From positions 124,001-188,000 of the forward strand of contig CAILEM010000153.1 in the NCBI GenBank assembly GCA_903833215.1: a stretch of DNA of 64,000 nt, written 5' to 3'. Both the position numbers and the translations under genes were made by a program. This stretch comes from an uncultured Armatimonadota bacterium. Its GTDB lineage: Bacteria; Armatimonadota; Fimbriimonadia; Fimbriimonadales; Fimbriimonadaceae. The notes below the pieces were generated by a model. The model was not told the origin of the DNA. It saw only the letters and a list, made by a program, of their open reading frames with translations, and searched no databases. Positions 16,377 to 26,480 of the stretch are shown here, one piece after another. Each line of letters opens with the position of its first letter. Position 1 is the first letter of the stretch.

Positions 16377-17386
16377 AGGATTCAAGATTCCTTAAAGCAT
16401 GTCGGGGGGAATCGCTTGACCGTCCTCCGATCTGGATGATGCGCCAGGCTGGCCGCTACCTACCGGAGTATCGCGAACTGCGAAAGGGCAAGACCATGCT
16501 CGAAGCAGTTAGCACACCGGATATCGCGGTCGAAGCAACGCTTCAGCCCATCCGCAGATTCGGATTCGATGCGGCGATCCTCTTTTCCGACCTGACGGTT
16601 CCTTTCACCCCGATGGGAGCGCCGTTTGACATCAAAGAGGGTGTCGGTCCCGTTGTTGCCCATCCGATTCGAACCCAAGCGGACCTTGATACGTTGAGCC
16701 TCTATGAACCGGAAGAAGGACTACCGTTCGTCCTTGAGACGATCCGAATTCTCAAGCAGGAATTGACGGTTCCCCTGATCGGCTTTACGGGAGCGCCCTT
16801 TACGTTGGCGTCTTACTTGATCGAAGGCGGACCGTCCAAGGATCACAAGCTCACAAGGTCGCTCATGCTAACCGAGCCGAAGTTTTGGCACGAATTGATG
16901 GCACTCTTGGCTGAGAACACCTTGCGCTATCTCACGGCTCAGCTTAATGCGGGGGCGGATGCGGTGCAGGTCTTCGATAGCTGGATTGGCGTGATCGACG
17001 AGGCAACTTATCGAGATTGCCTGCTGCCACACATGAAGCACATCTTCGAGGGGCTAAAACCTCTCGGCAAACCTGTGATCCACTTCGGAACCGGAACCTC
17101 AGCGTTGCTGAAGGTGATGCAGGAAGCGGGAGGCGATGTTTTGGGAGTCGATTGGCGAATCAGCCTGACCGACGCCGCCAAACTCGTCAAACCAATCCCA
17201 ATGCAAGGCAACCTCGATCCTGCCGTGATGATCACCAATCCGGAAGTCATCGCTCGACGGGCGAAGACGATCGTTCAACAGGGCCGCGAGATCCCTGGCC
17301 ATATCTTCAACCTCGGACACGGCATCTATCCGGATACGCCGATTGCCAACGTGGAGGCGCTGCTGGAGGCCGTTCACAGCGCGTAG
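16373..17386 (+). CDS. hemE: Uroporphyrinogen decarboxylase HemE
   Basis: 337 residues, decarboxylating uroporphyrinogen III to coproporphyrinogen III. A TTG start overlaps the hemL stop (TTGA) and gives KDSRFLKACRGESLDRPPIWMMRQAGRYLPEYRELR, the classic HemE N-terminus. The catalytic aspartate region is AAILFSDLTVPFTPMGAPFDI. Other signatures are GFTGAPFTLASYLIEGGPSKD, GADAVQVFDSWIG and GHIFNLGHGIYPDTPIANVEALLEAV. It is 29 bases ahead of hemH. All conserved positions appear intact. Confidence 0.97.
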   Translation: MKDSRFLKACRGESLDRPPIWMMRQAGRYLPEYRELRKGKTMLEAVSTPDIAVEATLQPIRRFGFDAAILFSDLTVPFTPMGAPFDIKEGVGPVVAHPIRTQADLDTLSLYEPEEGLPFVLETIRILKQELTVPLIGFTGAPFTLASYLIEGGPSKDHKLTRSLMLTEPKFWHELMALLAENTLRYLTAQLNAGADAVQVFDSWIGVIDEATYRDCLLPHMKHIFEGLKPLGKPVIHFGTGTSALLKVMQEAGGDVLGVDWRISLTDAAKLVKPIPMQGNLDPAVMITNPEVIARRAKTIVQQGREIPGHIFNLGHGIYPDTPIANVEALLEAVHSA

Positions 17387-17415
17387 AAACCGATCACCAA
17401 CGGAGATTGACCGAA

Positions 17416-18339
17416 ATGACACCACCCACCACCAAAGCTCTCCTCGTAATGCACTACGGCACTCCGAAGTCCATTGACGACGTTTTGCCATACTACACCC
17501 ACATTCGACGCGGGCGCCCACCCGAACCCGCCGCCCTTCAGGATCTTGTGGATCGATATCAGTCCATCGGCGGCCCTTCCCCGCTCACGAAGATTTCCGA
17601 AGACCAAGCGGCTGGAATCTTGGCTGGGTTGCAGAAGCGCGGAATCGACGCAAAGCTGTATATCGGGGCCAAGCACACCCATCCGTTCGTTGCGGAAGCC
17701 GTCGAGCAGATGGCAAATGACGGAATTACCGAAGCAATCGGCGTGGTCCTGGCTCCTCACTACTCGACGTATAGCATCGCCGCCTATCGTCACTACGCAC
17801 TCGATGCTAAAGAAAAGCACGGTCCTGAGATGGTGCTCGACTTCGTGGAGCGCTGGGGCACATTGCCTGAGTTTGTTGACGGCCTTGCGGACCGCGTAAA
17901 GGTACAGCTCGACGGCTGGAATCCTGAAGAAACCCTTGTCATCTTCTCTGCGCACAGCTTGCCAACCCGGATCATGGGTGAAGGTGATCCGTACCCCGAA
18001 GAGTTGATGGAAACGAGCAAGCTCGTGGCCGACAAGCTGGGGATTGCACACTGGACATTTGCCTTCCAAAGTGCTAGCACCACCGGAGAACCTTGGCTTG
18101 GGCCAGACGTGCTTGATGTCATCGCTGAGAACGCGACAAAGTACAAGAACATCGTCTGCTGCACGGTCGGCTTCGTGTCGGATCACCTTGAGGTTCTCTA
18201 CGATCTTGGAATCGAAGCGCGTGACAAGTGTGCCGAGTTGGGCCTGAACTTCCGACGCGTCGACACAATAAATGCCGATCTCAAGATCATGGATGCCCTT
18301 GCTGGTCTCGCCGCGGATTTGTTCCAGAAAACCGCATAG
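17416..18339 (+). CDS. hemH: Ferrochelatase HemH (probably coproporphyrin ferrochelatase CpfC)
   Basis: 307 residues from an ATG preceded by GGAGA. It inserts ferrous iron into the porphyrin; with HemQ in the same operon the substrate is probably coproporphyrin III rather than protoporphyrin IX (inference from the pathway). Family features: KALLVMHYGTPKSIDDVLPYYTHIRRGR, YQSIGGPSPLTKIS, the metal-site histidine in VIFSAHSLPTRIM, and the C-terminal VCCTVGFVSDHLEVLYDLGIEA with the conserved histidine/glutamate. An open frame continues far upstream inside hemE, but the N-terminus at this ATG is the natural one. Last gene of the operon; no clear terminator follows. Confidence 0.95.
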   Translation: MTPPTTKALLVMHYGTPKSIDDVLPYYTHIRRGRPPEPAALQDLVDRYQSIGGPSPLTKISEDQAAGILAGLQKRGIDAKLYIGAKHTHPFVAEAVEQMANDGITEAIGVVLAPHYSTYSIAAYRHYALDAKEKHGPEMVLDFVERWGTLPEFVDGLADRVKVQLDGWNPEETLVIFSAHSLPTRIMGEGDPYPEELMETSKLVADKLGIAHWTFAFQSASTTGEPWLGPDVLDVIAENATKYKNIVCCTVGFVSDHLEVLYDLGIEARDKCAELGLNFRRVDTINADLKIMDALAGLAADLFQKTA

Positions 18340-18393
18340 CTCTTAGCCCATTTTCAGGCAGGTTTGAGCCTAACCGTGATACCATGCACGGAT

Positions 18394-20718
18394 ATGCGAT
18401 TGGGCAAAGTGGCTCTTGTTGGGTTGGCCGCCTCGCCGTGGGTTTTGCTCATGGCGAACCCGGCGGGACAGAAGGCAACACTAAAAACACCAGACTTCAA
18501 TGAAGACGTCGCTCCGATTCTTCGGGGGCGATGTATTCAGTGCCACGGACCCGAAGTTCACAAGGGCGGACTTCGATTTGACAGCGCCGCTGCCATCCAA
18601 AAAGGTGGCAAGGGTGGACCGCTCTTCACTCCTGGAAAGTCTGCAAACAGTTACCTGATCGAGCGCGTGCTCGGCAAAGGCGGACTGCCTCAGATGCCAC
18701 TTGGCTTCGCCCCCCTTTCTGCTGAAGAAGTGGCCACCCTAAAGCGCTGGATCGACTCTGGGGCTCACATCCCTGCCAACGGAGTTGGAAAGCACTGGTC
18801 CTACATCAAGCCAATCCAGACAAAACTGCCCCAGGTCAAAGAGAAAGCATGGGTGCGCAATCCAATCGACGCCCTAGTTTTGGCGAAGCTGAACGCTGAG
18901 GGGTTGAGCCATTCACCGGCGGCACCAAAAGCGACGCTTTTGCGTCGTGTTTATTTGGACCTAACGGGGCTCCCGCCAAGCATCGACGACACGAACCGAT
19001 TTCTCGCTGACACGTCGCCCGATGCATACGACAAGGTTGTCGACAACCTGCTGGCATCGAAGGCTTATGGTGAACGACAGGCAACGCCTTGGCTGGACCT
19101 CGCCCGTTATGCGGACTCAACCGGCTATGAGAAAGACCTCAACCGTACGATGTGGCCCTATCGGGACTGGGTGATCAACGCCTTCAACCGAGACCTCCCG
19201 TTTGACGAATTTACGATCGAACAGATTGCGGGCGATTTGCTGCCTGAAGCCACCAAAGACCAGTTGGTTGCTACCGGCTTCCATCGCAACACGATGTTTA
19301 ACACCGAGGGTGGTGTGGACCAAGGCGAACAACGATGGCTGACGCTGGTTGACCGAGTCGCCACAACGGGTGGCGTATGGCTCGGCACAACGATTGGATG
19401 TGCGCAGTGCCACAACCATAAGTACGACCCCATCACCCAAGAAGACTTCTATCGGTTCCTGGCGTTCTTCGACCCTTCCAACGAACCAACGATGGACCTG
19501 AGTGACCCTAAGGTTCGTGCCTTGAGTGGGCAACTGGCCCAACTTGAGAAATCGCTTCCCAAGCTAAAAGGCGATGCGGACGCATTCAAGTCGGTCTCGG
19601 AAGCCGCGCAACAGCTTCGAAACGAGATCAACCAGATGACCAACATCAGCACATTGGTGATGGAAGAGAAGAAGGGTGCCTACCCTCCCAAAACACCGAT
19701 GCGAATTCGAGGTGCCTACCTCGCTCCTGGCAAGCTTGTCACCGCAAACGTCCCCAAAGTGCTGCCTCCACTGCCAAAGGATGTGCCACAGAACCGACTT
19801 GGGCTCGCGAAGTGGCTCGTCAGCCGCGACAACCCCTTGACGGCTCGCGTCCGCATCAACCAAATCTGGGAGCAGTTGTTTGGAGTAGGACTCGTGAAGA
19901 CGGTTGAGGACTTGGGTTCTCAAGGCGAAAAACCGGTCCACAAGGAACTGTTGGATTGGCTCGCCGTGGAGTTCATGAATCGTGGTTGGAGCACAAAGGC
20001 AATTCTGAGACTGATCGTGACCTCGAACACTTATCGACAATCGTCGGTTGAGACGGCAGCGATGAAAGAGCGAGATCCAGAGAACCGCTTGTTGGAACGC
20101 GGTCCTCGCTTCCGAATGAGTGCTGAAATGATCCGAGATTCCGCGCTCTCAGCAGCGGGACTTCTTAGCCATCATCTCGGTGGTCCAAGCGTCTATCCCG
20201 ATCAGCCGGATGGAATCTGGAATACACCTTACAACGACGAATCATGGCAAACGAGCAACGGACCTGATCGGTATCGACGAGGTTTGTACACGTTTTGGAA
20301 ACGAACTTCACCATATCCGTCCTTTCTTTCGTTCGATGCAACGAGCCGCGAGTTCTGTACGATTCGCCGACTAAGGACCAATACTCCGCTTCAGGCTCTT
20401 ACGCTGCTGAATGATCCGGTGTACCTTATGGCCTCGAAGGCGCTGGCCAAGAAGATGATGGGATTTGGTGCGAAGTCCAATGCGGCAAAGATCGATTATG
20501 GATTCCGGTCGGTCATGGCTCGAAAGCCTGCCCCAGTTGAGTTGAACCGCCTCGAGAAACTGCTTCTGCTTGAGCAGACCAAATTTGCCAAGGAGCCAAG
20601 CTCGGCGGCGGCGCTAATGGGCGAGAAGACCCCAGATCCCAAACTCGCCGATCCGGCGGCTTTCACCGTCGTCGCCCAGGTCTTATTCAATCTCGACGAA
20701 GCAATCACCAAGGAATAG
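18394..20718 (+). CDS. Planctomycete-type cytochrome c with DUF1549 and DUF1553 domains
   Basis: About 774 residues when started at the ATG at 18394, giving a signal peptide [20 protein letters not shown]; a TTG start ten codons earlier is possible. Order of domains: PSCyt1 cytochrome-like domain with [21 protein letters not shown]1549 ([15 protein letters not shown] to [11 protein letters not shown], including a second CAQCHNH motif), then DUF1553 ([31 protein letters not shown] onward). Such proteins are exported and abundant in Planctomycetes, Verrucomicrobia and Armatimonadota. They are nearly always paired with a DUF1501 protein, as here two bases downstream. The family is thought to act in polysaccharide or sulfated sugar metabolism or respiration, but no reaction is established. 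Confidence 0.93.
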   Translation: MRLGKVALVGLAASPWVLLMANPAGQKATLKTPDFNEDVAPILRGRCIQCHGPEVHKGGLRFDSAAAIQKGGKGGPLFTPGKSANSYLIERVLGKGGLPQMPLGFAPLSAEEVATLKRWIDSGAHIPANGVGKHWSYIKPIQTKLPQVKEKAWVRNPIDALVLAKLNAEGLSHSPAAPKATLLRRVYLDLTGLPPSIDDTNRFLADTSPDAYDKVVDNLLASKAYGERQATPWLDLARYADSTGYEKDLNRTMWPYRDWVINAFNRDLPFDEFTIEQIAGDLLPEATKDQLVATGFHRNTMFNTEGGVDQGEQRWLTLVDRVATTGGVWLGTTIGCAQCHNHKYDPITQEDFYRFLAFFDPSNEPTMDLSDPKVRALSGQLAQLEKSLPKLKGDADAFKSVSEAAQQLRNEINQMTNISTLVMEEKKGAYPPKTPMRIRGAYLAPGKLVTANVPKVLPPLPKDVPQNRLGLAKWLVSRDNPLTARVRINQIWEQLFGVGLVKTVEDLGSQGEKPVHKELLDWLAVEFMNRGWSTKAILRLIVTSNTYRQSSVETAAMKERDPENRLLERGPRFRMSAEMIRDSALSAAGLLSHHLGGPSVYPDQPDGIWNTPYNDESWQTSNGPDRYRRGLYTFWKRTSPYPSFLSFDATSREFCTIRRLRTNTPLQALTLLNDPVYLMASKALAKKMMGFGAKSNAAKIDYGFRSVMARKPAPVELNRLEKLLLLEQTKFAKEPSSAAALMGEKTPDPKLADPAAFTVVAQVLFNLDEAITKE

Positions 20719-20720
20719 AG

Positions 20721-22193
20721 ATGCACATTAACGATTCCATCGAACAACTGATCCTGCGGGATATCACACGCCGGAACCTGCTCAAGGTTGCCGGATATGG
20801 CGTTGGCTCTCTTGCCCTTAGCGCGATGCTCAGCGAGTCGTCATTTGCTGCATTTCAGAAGCAGAAAACGGCGCGAACAGATCCCTTTGCCCCGAAGCTG
20901 CCCCATTTCGCGCCTAAAGCCAAGCGAGTGATCTACCTGTTCATGGCGGGCGCCCCGTCTCAGCTTGACCTCTTCGACCGAAAACCTTTGCTTCAAAAGC
21001 ACAACGGCGAACCAATCCCGCCCGAGTTCGTGAAAGGCGAGCGGTTTGCCTTTATCAAAGGCACCCCTCGCCTGCTGGGTTCGCCACACGAGTTCACGAA
21101 GTCTGGTAAGTGCGGACACGAGATCTCCAACATCCTGCCCCACCTGCAAAAGGTCGCCGATGACATCACCATCGTCCGCTCGATGCACACAGATCAGTTC
21201 AACCACGCACCTGCCCAGCTCTTTATGAACACAGGTAGCGCGTTGCCTGGACGCCCGAGTGCGGGCTCTTGGCTGACCTATGGGCTCGGAAGTGAGTGTG
21301 AGAATTTGCCTGGTTTTGTGGTGCTCATCTCCGGACACAACAACCCGGATGGTGGCAAGTCTTGCTGGAGCGGAGGATTCCTTCCGTCGGTGTACCAAGG
21401 TGTCGAATTCCGATCAAAGGGCGATCCCGTTCTTTATGTCTCTGACCCCGAGGGCATCCGCCCCGCCACTCGGCGTGAAGAACTCGACGCGCTGAAGGAT
21501 CTCAACAAGATGCGTGAGAACGTGGTTGGCGATCCTGAGATCGAGACCCGCATTGCCGCCTACGAGATGGCCTACAAGATGCAAACAAGCGTGCCCGATC
21601 TCATGGACATATCCAAGGAACCCAAGGAAGTCCATGAGCTTTACGGGACCGAGCCTGGGCAGGCGTCGTTCGCCAACAACTGCCTACTCGCCCGTCGCCT
21701 TGTCGAGCGCGGCGTTCGGTTTGTGCAGCTTTACCACCGAGGCTGGGACCATCATGGCGAAGCCGAGTTCGACGACCTCACCCATGGCCTACCCAAACTA
21801 TGCAAAGAAACCGATAAAGCCGCCGCTGCCCTGATCACTGATCTGAAGCGTCGCGGACTCCTCGACGAGACGCTCGTTGTCTGGACGGGGGAATTCGGCC
21901 GCACCCCCATGAATGAAGCCCGAGATGGCTCGAAGTTCATGGGCCGAGACCACCACCCCCACGCCTACTCCATCTGGATGGCAGGCGGCGGAATCAAGCC
22001 AGGCATGGCCTACGGATCGACCGACGAACTCGGCTACAACGTCGCCACCGATGGCCTCCACGTCCACGACCTCAACGCAACGATTCTCCACCTGATGGGA
22101 CTCGATCATACGAAGCTTACATATAAGTTTCAAGGCAGAAACTTCCGCTTAACAGACGTTCACGGCGAGGTCGCCACGAAGCTAATCTCATAA
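20721..22193 (+). CDS. DUF1501 domain secreted protein (sulfatase-like fold)
   Basis: 490 residues with a twin-arginine-type signal ([21 protein letters not shown]). DUF1501 signatures are present: [94 protein letters not shown], and [32 protein letters not shown]. The fold belongs to the alkaline phosphatase/sulfatase superfamily, with aspartates and histidines that could bind metal, but the activity of the family is unknown. It follows the DUF1549/DUF1553 gene with a two-base gap, the standard pairing. Confidence 0.94.
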   Translation: MHINDSIEQLILRDITRRNLLKVAGYGVGSLALSAMLSESSFAAFQKQKTARTDPFAPKLPHFAPKAKRVIYLFMAGAPSQLDLFDRKPLLQKHNGEPIPPEFVKGERFAFIKGTPRLLGSPHEFTKSGKCGHEISNILPHLQKVADDITIVRSMHTDQFNHAPAQLFMNTGSALPGRPSAGSWLTYGLGSECENLPGFVVLISGHNNPDGGKSCWSGGFLPSVYQGVEFRSKGDPVLYVSDPEGIRPATRREELDALKDLNKMRENVVGDPEIETRIAAYEMAYKMQTSVPDLMDISKEPKEVHELYGTEPGQASFANNCLLARRLVERGVRFVQLYHRGWDHHGEAEFDDLTHGLPKLCKETDKAAAALITDLKRRGLLDETLVVWTGEFGRTPMNEARDGSKFMGRDHHPHAYSIWMAGGGIKPGMAYGSTDELGYNVATDGLHVHDLNATILHLMGLDHTKLTYKFQGRNFRLTDVHGEVATKLIS

Positions 22194-22205
22194 ACTCCAC
22201 CTGCG

Positions 22206-22249
22206 TTGATGCCCCCAGCCCTAGCGACAGCGGAGCCTGGAGGCATCAA
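22206..22249 (+). terminator. Imperfect hairpin after the DUF1501 gene
   Basis: TTGATGCCCCCAG pairs with CTGGAGGCATCAA with one mismatch in 13 bp around an 18-base loop. It starts 12 bases after the stop codon. The T-rich run that would complete a terminator (CTTTTTG) comes about 9 bases after the stem, so termination is plausible but not ideal. Confidence 0.4.
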
Positions 22250-22489
22250 ACCACCTGCTTTTGACAGGTCCTGCAAAGCCAAATCCAACAGTCATTCGTC
22301 GCTCGTGATGCTGGCAAGAGGTACTTTACATCACAGTCAGCGTAGGCTAACCTCCGGCTCAAACTCCTTCTGCCATGCCAGAAAGGCAGTGGACCGCACC
22401 TTGGACTTTCTTGTGTTTCCTGAGCAGTTCGTGTTCGCATGCTAGCCCAGATTGATCATACAGTCCAAAGGAGTTCCGTTATACTATGC

Positions 22490-22775
22490 GGTGAGGTCGC
22501 ACCCTGGCTCCCGTTACTTTCTTGCCGACCTTTGCCTCGAATGGCTCCCTGCATACCGATTGCCTACGTAAGCACGACCACTCTCTGCGCAGCGCCCCGA
22601 TCCGACAGAAATTCACCACAATCGCGCGTGTCGTCTTGGACCGGGCAGGGAAGCTGTTCGATCCCGGGCGCACCCGGACGTCAGTTGGCTGCTAGTCGAA
22701 GTAAAGGGCACCAGCCCTCACCTCCAAAATGGTTACGCCTGGACAAAGCCTGGCGTGGACTCGAGATGAGCAGCC
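22490..22775 (+). pseudogene. Possible decayed gene fragment (frameshifted)
   Basis: In the ~750-base gap before the VKOR-like gene, one frame reads protein-like from about 22490 (LPTFASNGSLHTDCLRK, then KFTTIARVVLDRAGKLFDPG) up to about 22675. A shift to the next frame continues HPDVSWLLVEVKGTSPHLQ and ends at a stop near 22770. This suggests a remnant with a single frameshift, but the family is not recognised and the pattern could be chance. Apart from this and the hairpin at 22206 nothing was found between 22194 and 22850. Confidence 0.22.
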
Positions 22776-22854
22776 ACTTTCAGTAAATCTAGGTTAAAGC
22801 ATCGGGGCACCCTCCATAGTCGACAACTGCAACTCATAAAGTACGCATCAGTAC

Positions 22855-22883
22855 TTGTGCTTTTTAATTCTTACGGTTATAAT
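22855..22883 (+). promoter_or_regulatory. Sigma70-like promoter of the VKOR-like gene
   Basis: TTGTGC at 22855-22860 and a perfect TATAAT at 22878-22883 are separated by 17 bases. Transcription would start near 22890, so the coding start must lie downstream of that. Confidence 0.6.
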
Positions 22884-22949
22884 AGCCTCGTTAGAGTAAA
22901 TGGTTGTGAATTGGCTAAGGCTATAGTTCGTGATAGAGAGACAGATCAT

Positions 22950-24032
22950 TTGAGCAGATCTGGGGCTACGTGTTTCCCCATAGCTAGGACGGTAGCATTC
23001 GTTATCTCGATCTGTGGCTTGCTTGATGTCGTGAGTCTTGCGGTTGGAGATAACTTTGCGTTACGAAATCTGTGCCCAGACACTGCACTTTGCTCATCTT
23101 CCGAAGTACTGGCCCACAAGTTAATATTCAATATTCCCTTTTCATACTTTGGGTTAGCAATGTGGCTGCTCCTAGCACTTCTATCCCTGGGAGTGCCAAT
23201 GTTGTCATACCCATTATTAGAGGCGTCCATTGCAGTCACATTCTCATTATTAAGTTGCATAATCTTAGCATCTGGTGCTAGGATCGGTTATGTTTGCCCG
23301 CGTTGCTTGCTTTCAGCGTTCCTCGTCGGAACTTATGCGATTGCAGCCACTAGATTCGGGCCACCTCATGGAATTCGACCAACTTTAAAGCTAGGCTTGG
23401 CAGTCCTTGGCATGACCACAATCGTCCCTTTTGGATGGCAATTAGTAACTGAAGAGCGCTTGACATCCGACGAAAGCTGCAATGCAGCCAAAAGGCTAGA
23501 CCCGGAAATCCAAAAGATTCTGAGCAGAAATACTCGCCCAAATCTCGGGGCTGCAAACGGACCGAAGGCGATCATCCTCTTCGGAGACTTCGACTGTCCG
23601 GCGACACGCGGCTTACTTAAGCAGATTTTGCCTTACCTGCCCCAACAATCCCTATATCGAGTCATGTGGGTACAGTTTCCTCTAAATGGCCACCAATATT
23701 CATTTGAGGCAGCGGCTATTTCCGAAGCGGCGCAGGACCATGGCACTTTTGCCAAATTCGTAGGGCTTACTGCGTCTGCAAGATCTCTTTCTGTACCTCT
23801 TTTGCACGATATGTGCCGTCAATGTAGCATTGATCTCAGTCGTGTGAGGCTTGAGGCCGAAACACCAACAAGCGAACTTCGGAAAAGATTGCTGGAAGAT
23901 ATTGGATTTGCCAAGGAGGCTGGTCTCCACGGCGTACCAGAGGTTTTTCTCCTATCCTCGTCACTCCAGGCCCGAGCGCTTGCGACGGCCGAACTACTTG
24001 CCATGCTAAAGAGGGCTTCAAAAAAATCATGA
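22950..24032 (+). CDS. VKOR-family disulfide oxidoreductase fused to a degenerate DsbA/thioredoxin-like domain
   Basis: About 360 residues from a TTG at 22950. The open frame extends back to a GTG at 22857, but that lies inside the promoter. The N-terminal half has four to five hydrophobic segments. It carries the loop cysteine pair LCPDTALC (six residues apart), the NIPFSYFGLAMW helix typical of VKOR (usually GIPxAxxG), and the CPRC active site. This is the layout of bacterial vitamin K epoxide reductase homologues that reoxidise periplasmic thiol oxidases. The C-terminal ~150 residues look like a DsbA-type thioredoxin fold (IILFGDFDCPAT, then GLHGVPEVFLL with the cis-proline). The usual CxxC is CPAT, with one cysteine lost. 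It overlaps the next gene by four bases. Confidence 0.8.
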   Translation: MSRSGATCFPIARTVAFVISICGLLDVVSLAVGDNFALRNLCPDTALCSSSEVLAHKLIFNIPFSYFGLAMWLLLALLSLGVPMLSYPLLEASIAVTFSLLSCIILASGARIGYVCPRCLLSAFLVGTYAIAATRFGPPHGIRPTLKLGLAVLGMTTIVPFGWQLVTEERLTSDESCNAAKRLDPEIQKILSRNTRPNLGAANGPKAIILFGDFDCPATRGLLKQILPYLPQQSLYRVMWVQFPLNGHQYSFEAAAISEAAQDHGTFAKFVGLTASARSLSVPLLHDMCRQCSIDLSRVRLEAETPTSELRKRLLEDIGFAKEAGLHGVPEVFLLSSSLQARALATAELLAMLKRASKKS

Positions 24033-24298
24033 TTATCAGCAAACGTGCACTCACAATCTTCTCAGGTACATGCCTACTTTTTGTACTTTCTGTTGCGGCA
24101 TCTGCCTGGCTTCCGTCGGGCCGTACGCCAGAATGCACTACAACGCAAAGTGGAATATGCCAGACAAATTCGTCTTGTACAAATAAGGGCCAATTTTATA
24201 GCTGTCGTGCCACCAGTGGGGACCCATCCAGTTGCACTTGCCTGCCAGGGAACGCGAAAAGCGGTCCCGCGAATCTTCACGTTTCCGACGCGAAATAG
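24029..24298 (+). CDS. Small secreted six-cysteine protein
   Basis: 89 residues. A signal peptide of about 26 residues ends at SVAASA. The mature part has six cysteines (C36, C44, C50, C59, C69, C71) in a serine/threonine/glycine-rich sequence, as expected of a small disulfide-stabilised exported protein. Its ATG overlaps the stop of the VKOR-fusion gene (ATGA), so the two are translationally coupled. I infer that it may be a dedicated substrate of that thiol-oxidising enzyme. No family is recognised; a bacteriocin-like or matrix role would be speculation. Confidence 0.7.
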   Translation: MIISKRALTIFSGTCLLFVLSVAASAWLPSGRTPECTTTQSGICQTNSSCTNKGQFYSCRATSGDPSSCTCLPGNAKSGPANLHVSDAK

Positions 24299-24373
24299 AC
24301 CCAGAAATGATTGGTCGCTCGGCGCTGCTACCGGGCGACCAGAGCCCACGACAATCAATGAGCAACCTCGACA

Positions 24374-26350
24374 ATGATAAGCTACCTCGCTATTTTGCTA
24401 ATATTGGCGAAAACAAACGAATCTGTTTTTCGCCTTGAAGCCGTTTCAGCGTGGGTGAATGATCTTTCGGCAGCATCGGGAAAGCAATTGACCTGTTCTG
24501 CGGATCTCGCACCTCGGATCGTATTCATCAGTTCCACCGACAGCGCTACTGGAAACCTAAAAGTTGCCTTGGCTTCCGCCTTGGGTGCCCATTGGGAAAT
24601 AACTAAGTCTGGTGAGCGACTTACGCGAATAGCTGGCTTTACTCGCGACCAAAACAGACTTGCCGAACAGAAATTGCGATCCCGAATCAGCGTTGCATTG
24701 CAGGCTCTTGCCGCCGCGCAACCAAAGCCGGAAGCCGCCGCTTGGTACGCCAGGTCCCTGTTATCAATGAGCAAATTCAAGGATGGCATTCAGACGGGGC
24801 GAGACCAAAAAGACGGCACCATTCCACCCTTAGAGCTTCCGTGCGACTTCCTCGTAAGGGCTTTGATGCAGGCGATGGACCCCGATGAATTGGCGAAACT
24901 TCCAATGAATCGTAGTGTCGTCTATTCAACCATCCCCACTGCCGCCCAGCGAGAATTCACCTTTAAGATGAAGGAACTTATCACGCCGTTTCGGCAATCT
25001 GAAGAGTTGCTAAGAGGGGCGGCCGAGTTCAACTGGACATTCCCGAGCACGTTCGACAAGTATGGGCTAGGGCTAGTGAGGCAAGCACTGGAAGAATCTC
25101 CAGCGGACAAGATCAATCTATTTGTTCGCAGAGATGTCAAGAACGTCTCATTTTTGCTTACGACCTATACCAAGACGGGAAAGCAACGAACCACTGGATC
25201 TGGAATCATTTCGGTGTTACCTGCGAAAGTCGCGCAGCACCAAGCCGACAGCAAAGTGCCTGTCCCGAAGCTATTCGCAGATCTCTGTCGCCTCTCAGTT
25301 GGAGGGAACCAACCCCTCAGCACAGAGAAAGAAGCCCTTCTCGACTTCGTTACCCTCCGGTCGACCCCCGAACCCTTATCCGTCGGAATCCCCGAGGCGA
25401 TATCTGCCATCGTGGGCCCTCGCCCCTTAGTGGCATGGCTCGGCGACGACGTCTTGGATGCCGCAGTGCATGCCTTACACGACGATACGATCAGTCGGAA
25501 CGAGTTTGCGTCAGCATTGTTTGCCCGATATAGCCAATCGGACGAGAATGGTTGGAAGGTGATTCGACCGATTGATCCCGAATCTTCAATGCTGCGAACC
25601 ATTGATCGGTCTTACTTCAGCCGATTTGTGTCTGCAGTCCGAGGCAAAACGGCAGGACTCCGTGAAATCTGTGTTCTATCTGCTGCCTCCGATACTTCGC
25701 TCTTCGACAAGCCAGTGTTCACACTGTTCTCGCCTGCCATTTCGCGCCTGGGATATAGCGTCCCCGAATCCAGCATGGGAGCATGGATGACGCGATTCCT
25801 CGGCTCTTTGTCAGATGAGTCGTGGAAGTCACTGGTCGCCGGGAATCCACTGGAACTACGAGGCTGCTCGGAACAAGCGGTATCGGAACTATCCGACTGG
25901 GCGACGCTGGGACCAACGGTATTGGATACTAAGAACTCCGATGTACCCGACATCTATAGAAATATCACCGACGCTTTTCCGCAGGGCTTTCCACCCGAGT
26001 CCACCGTGACGACCGATACCAGGTACTACAACGTCATGTCGAAGGTGCTGGATAATGGCGACCTCGCCATGCCGATCGGGTACGCCCATGTCGGGGATCA
26101 TATCGCTGAGGCGATCCGCATCGGCAGCATCAAATCACCCTCCGAGTTCTTCCCATATCGATACCGACTCGGGCAGATGAAAAGCCTCAACTTCACCATC
26201 CGGTTCACCCACGGTCTTGAATTCCACAGTTCTACCGGTGGCGGAACATCATACGAACCGACCAACGAAACCTACACTTGGGCCACACTGCCAAAGGCCG
26301 TCAAGCAGGCGATCGAGGACTCCGTAAAGCAAGCCCAAACCTCGGGCTGA
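24374..26350 (+). CDS. Large secreted protein of unknown function
   Basis: 658 residues with a short hydrophobic N-terminus (ISYLAILLILA). Residues ~20-90 (AVSAWVNDLSAASGKQLTCS to GAHWEITKSGERLTRI) resemble an STN-type domain seen at the N-terminus of secretins and TonB receptors, but the rest is not recognised. It ends GGGTSYEPTNETYTW and a helical tail. It follows the six-cysteine protein gene after 75 bases on the same strand and may be part of that operon. A ~90% identical copy of its last ~40 codons and 3' flank lies at 29631-29841, showing that a paralogue once existed next door. Confidence 0.75.
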   Translation: MISYLAILLILAKTNESVFRLEAVSAWVNDLSAASGKQLTCSADLAPRIVFISSTDSATGNLKVALASALGAHWEITKSGERLTRIAGFTRDQNRLAEQKLRSRISVALQALAAAQPKPEAAAWYARSLLSMSKFKDGIQTGRDQKDGTIPPLELPCDFLVRALMQAMDPDELAKLPMNRSVVYSTIPTAAQREFTFKMKELITPFRQSEELLRGAAEFNWTFPSTFDKYGLGLVRQALEESPADKINLFVRRDVKNVSFLLTTYTKTGKQRTTGSGIISVLPAKVAQHQADSKVPVPKLFADLCRLSVGGNQPLSTEKEALLDFVTLRSTPEPLSVGIPEAISAIVGPRPLVAWLGDDVLDAAVHALHDDTISRNEFASALFARYSQSDENGWKVIRPIDPESSMLRTIDRSYFSRFVSAVRGKTAGLREICVLSAASDTSLFDKPVFTLFSPAISRLGYSVPESSMGAWMTRFLGSLSDESWKSLVAGNPLELRGCSEQAVSELSDWATLGPTVLDTKNSDVPDIYRNITDAFPQGFPPESTVTTDTRYYNVMSKVLDNGDLAMPIGYAHVGDHIAEAIRIGSIKSPSEFFPYRYRLGQMKSLNFTIRFTHGLEFHSSTGGGTSYEPTNETYTWATLPKAVKQAIEDSVKQAQTSG

Positions 26351-26468
26351 GCTCCTTGGCAATGTCGATTATTGTCAGCTTGGTTGAGTCTCAATGCTGG
26401 ATTTGATGCCTCACATAAAAGGGTTTTGGGCGACTACCTCGTTGGCGTCGAAGGGATATTTCTGAACG

Positions 26469-26474
26469 TATAAT
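26469..26474 (+). promoter_or_regulatory. TATAAT -10 box next to the AraC regulator start
   Basis: A perfect TATAAT lies seven bases before the GTG at 26481. No good -35 hexamer is found at 16-18 bases. If used, the AraC mRNA would begin at or very near its start codon and be leaderless. Confidence 0.35.
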
Positions 26475-26480
26475 CCCTAC

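Noticed and set aside
17017-17415. Long upstream extension of the ferrochelatase frame
   Set aside because: Lies inside hemE in another frame, is glycine/arginine-rich and not HemH-like; the ATG at 17416 gives the normal N-terminus.
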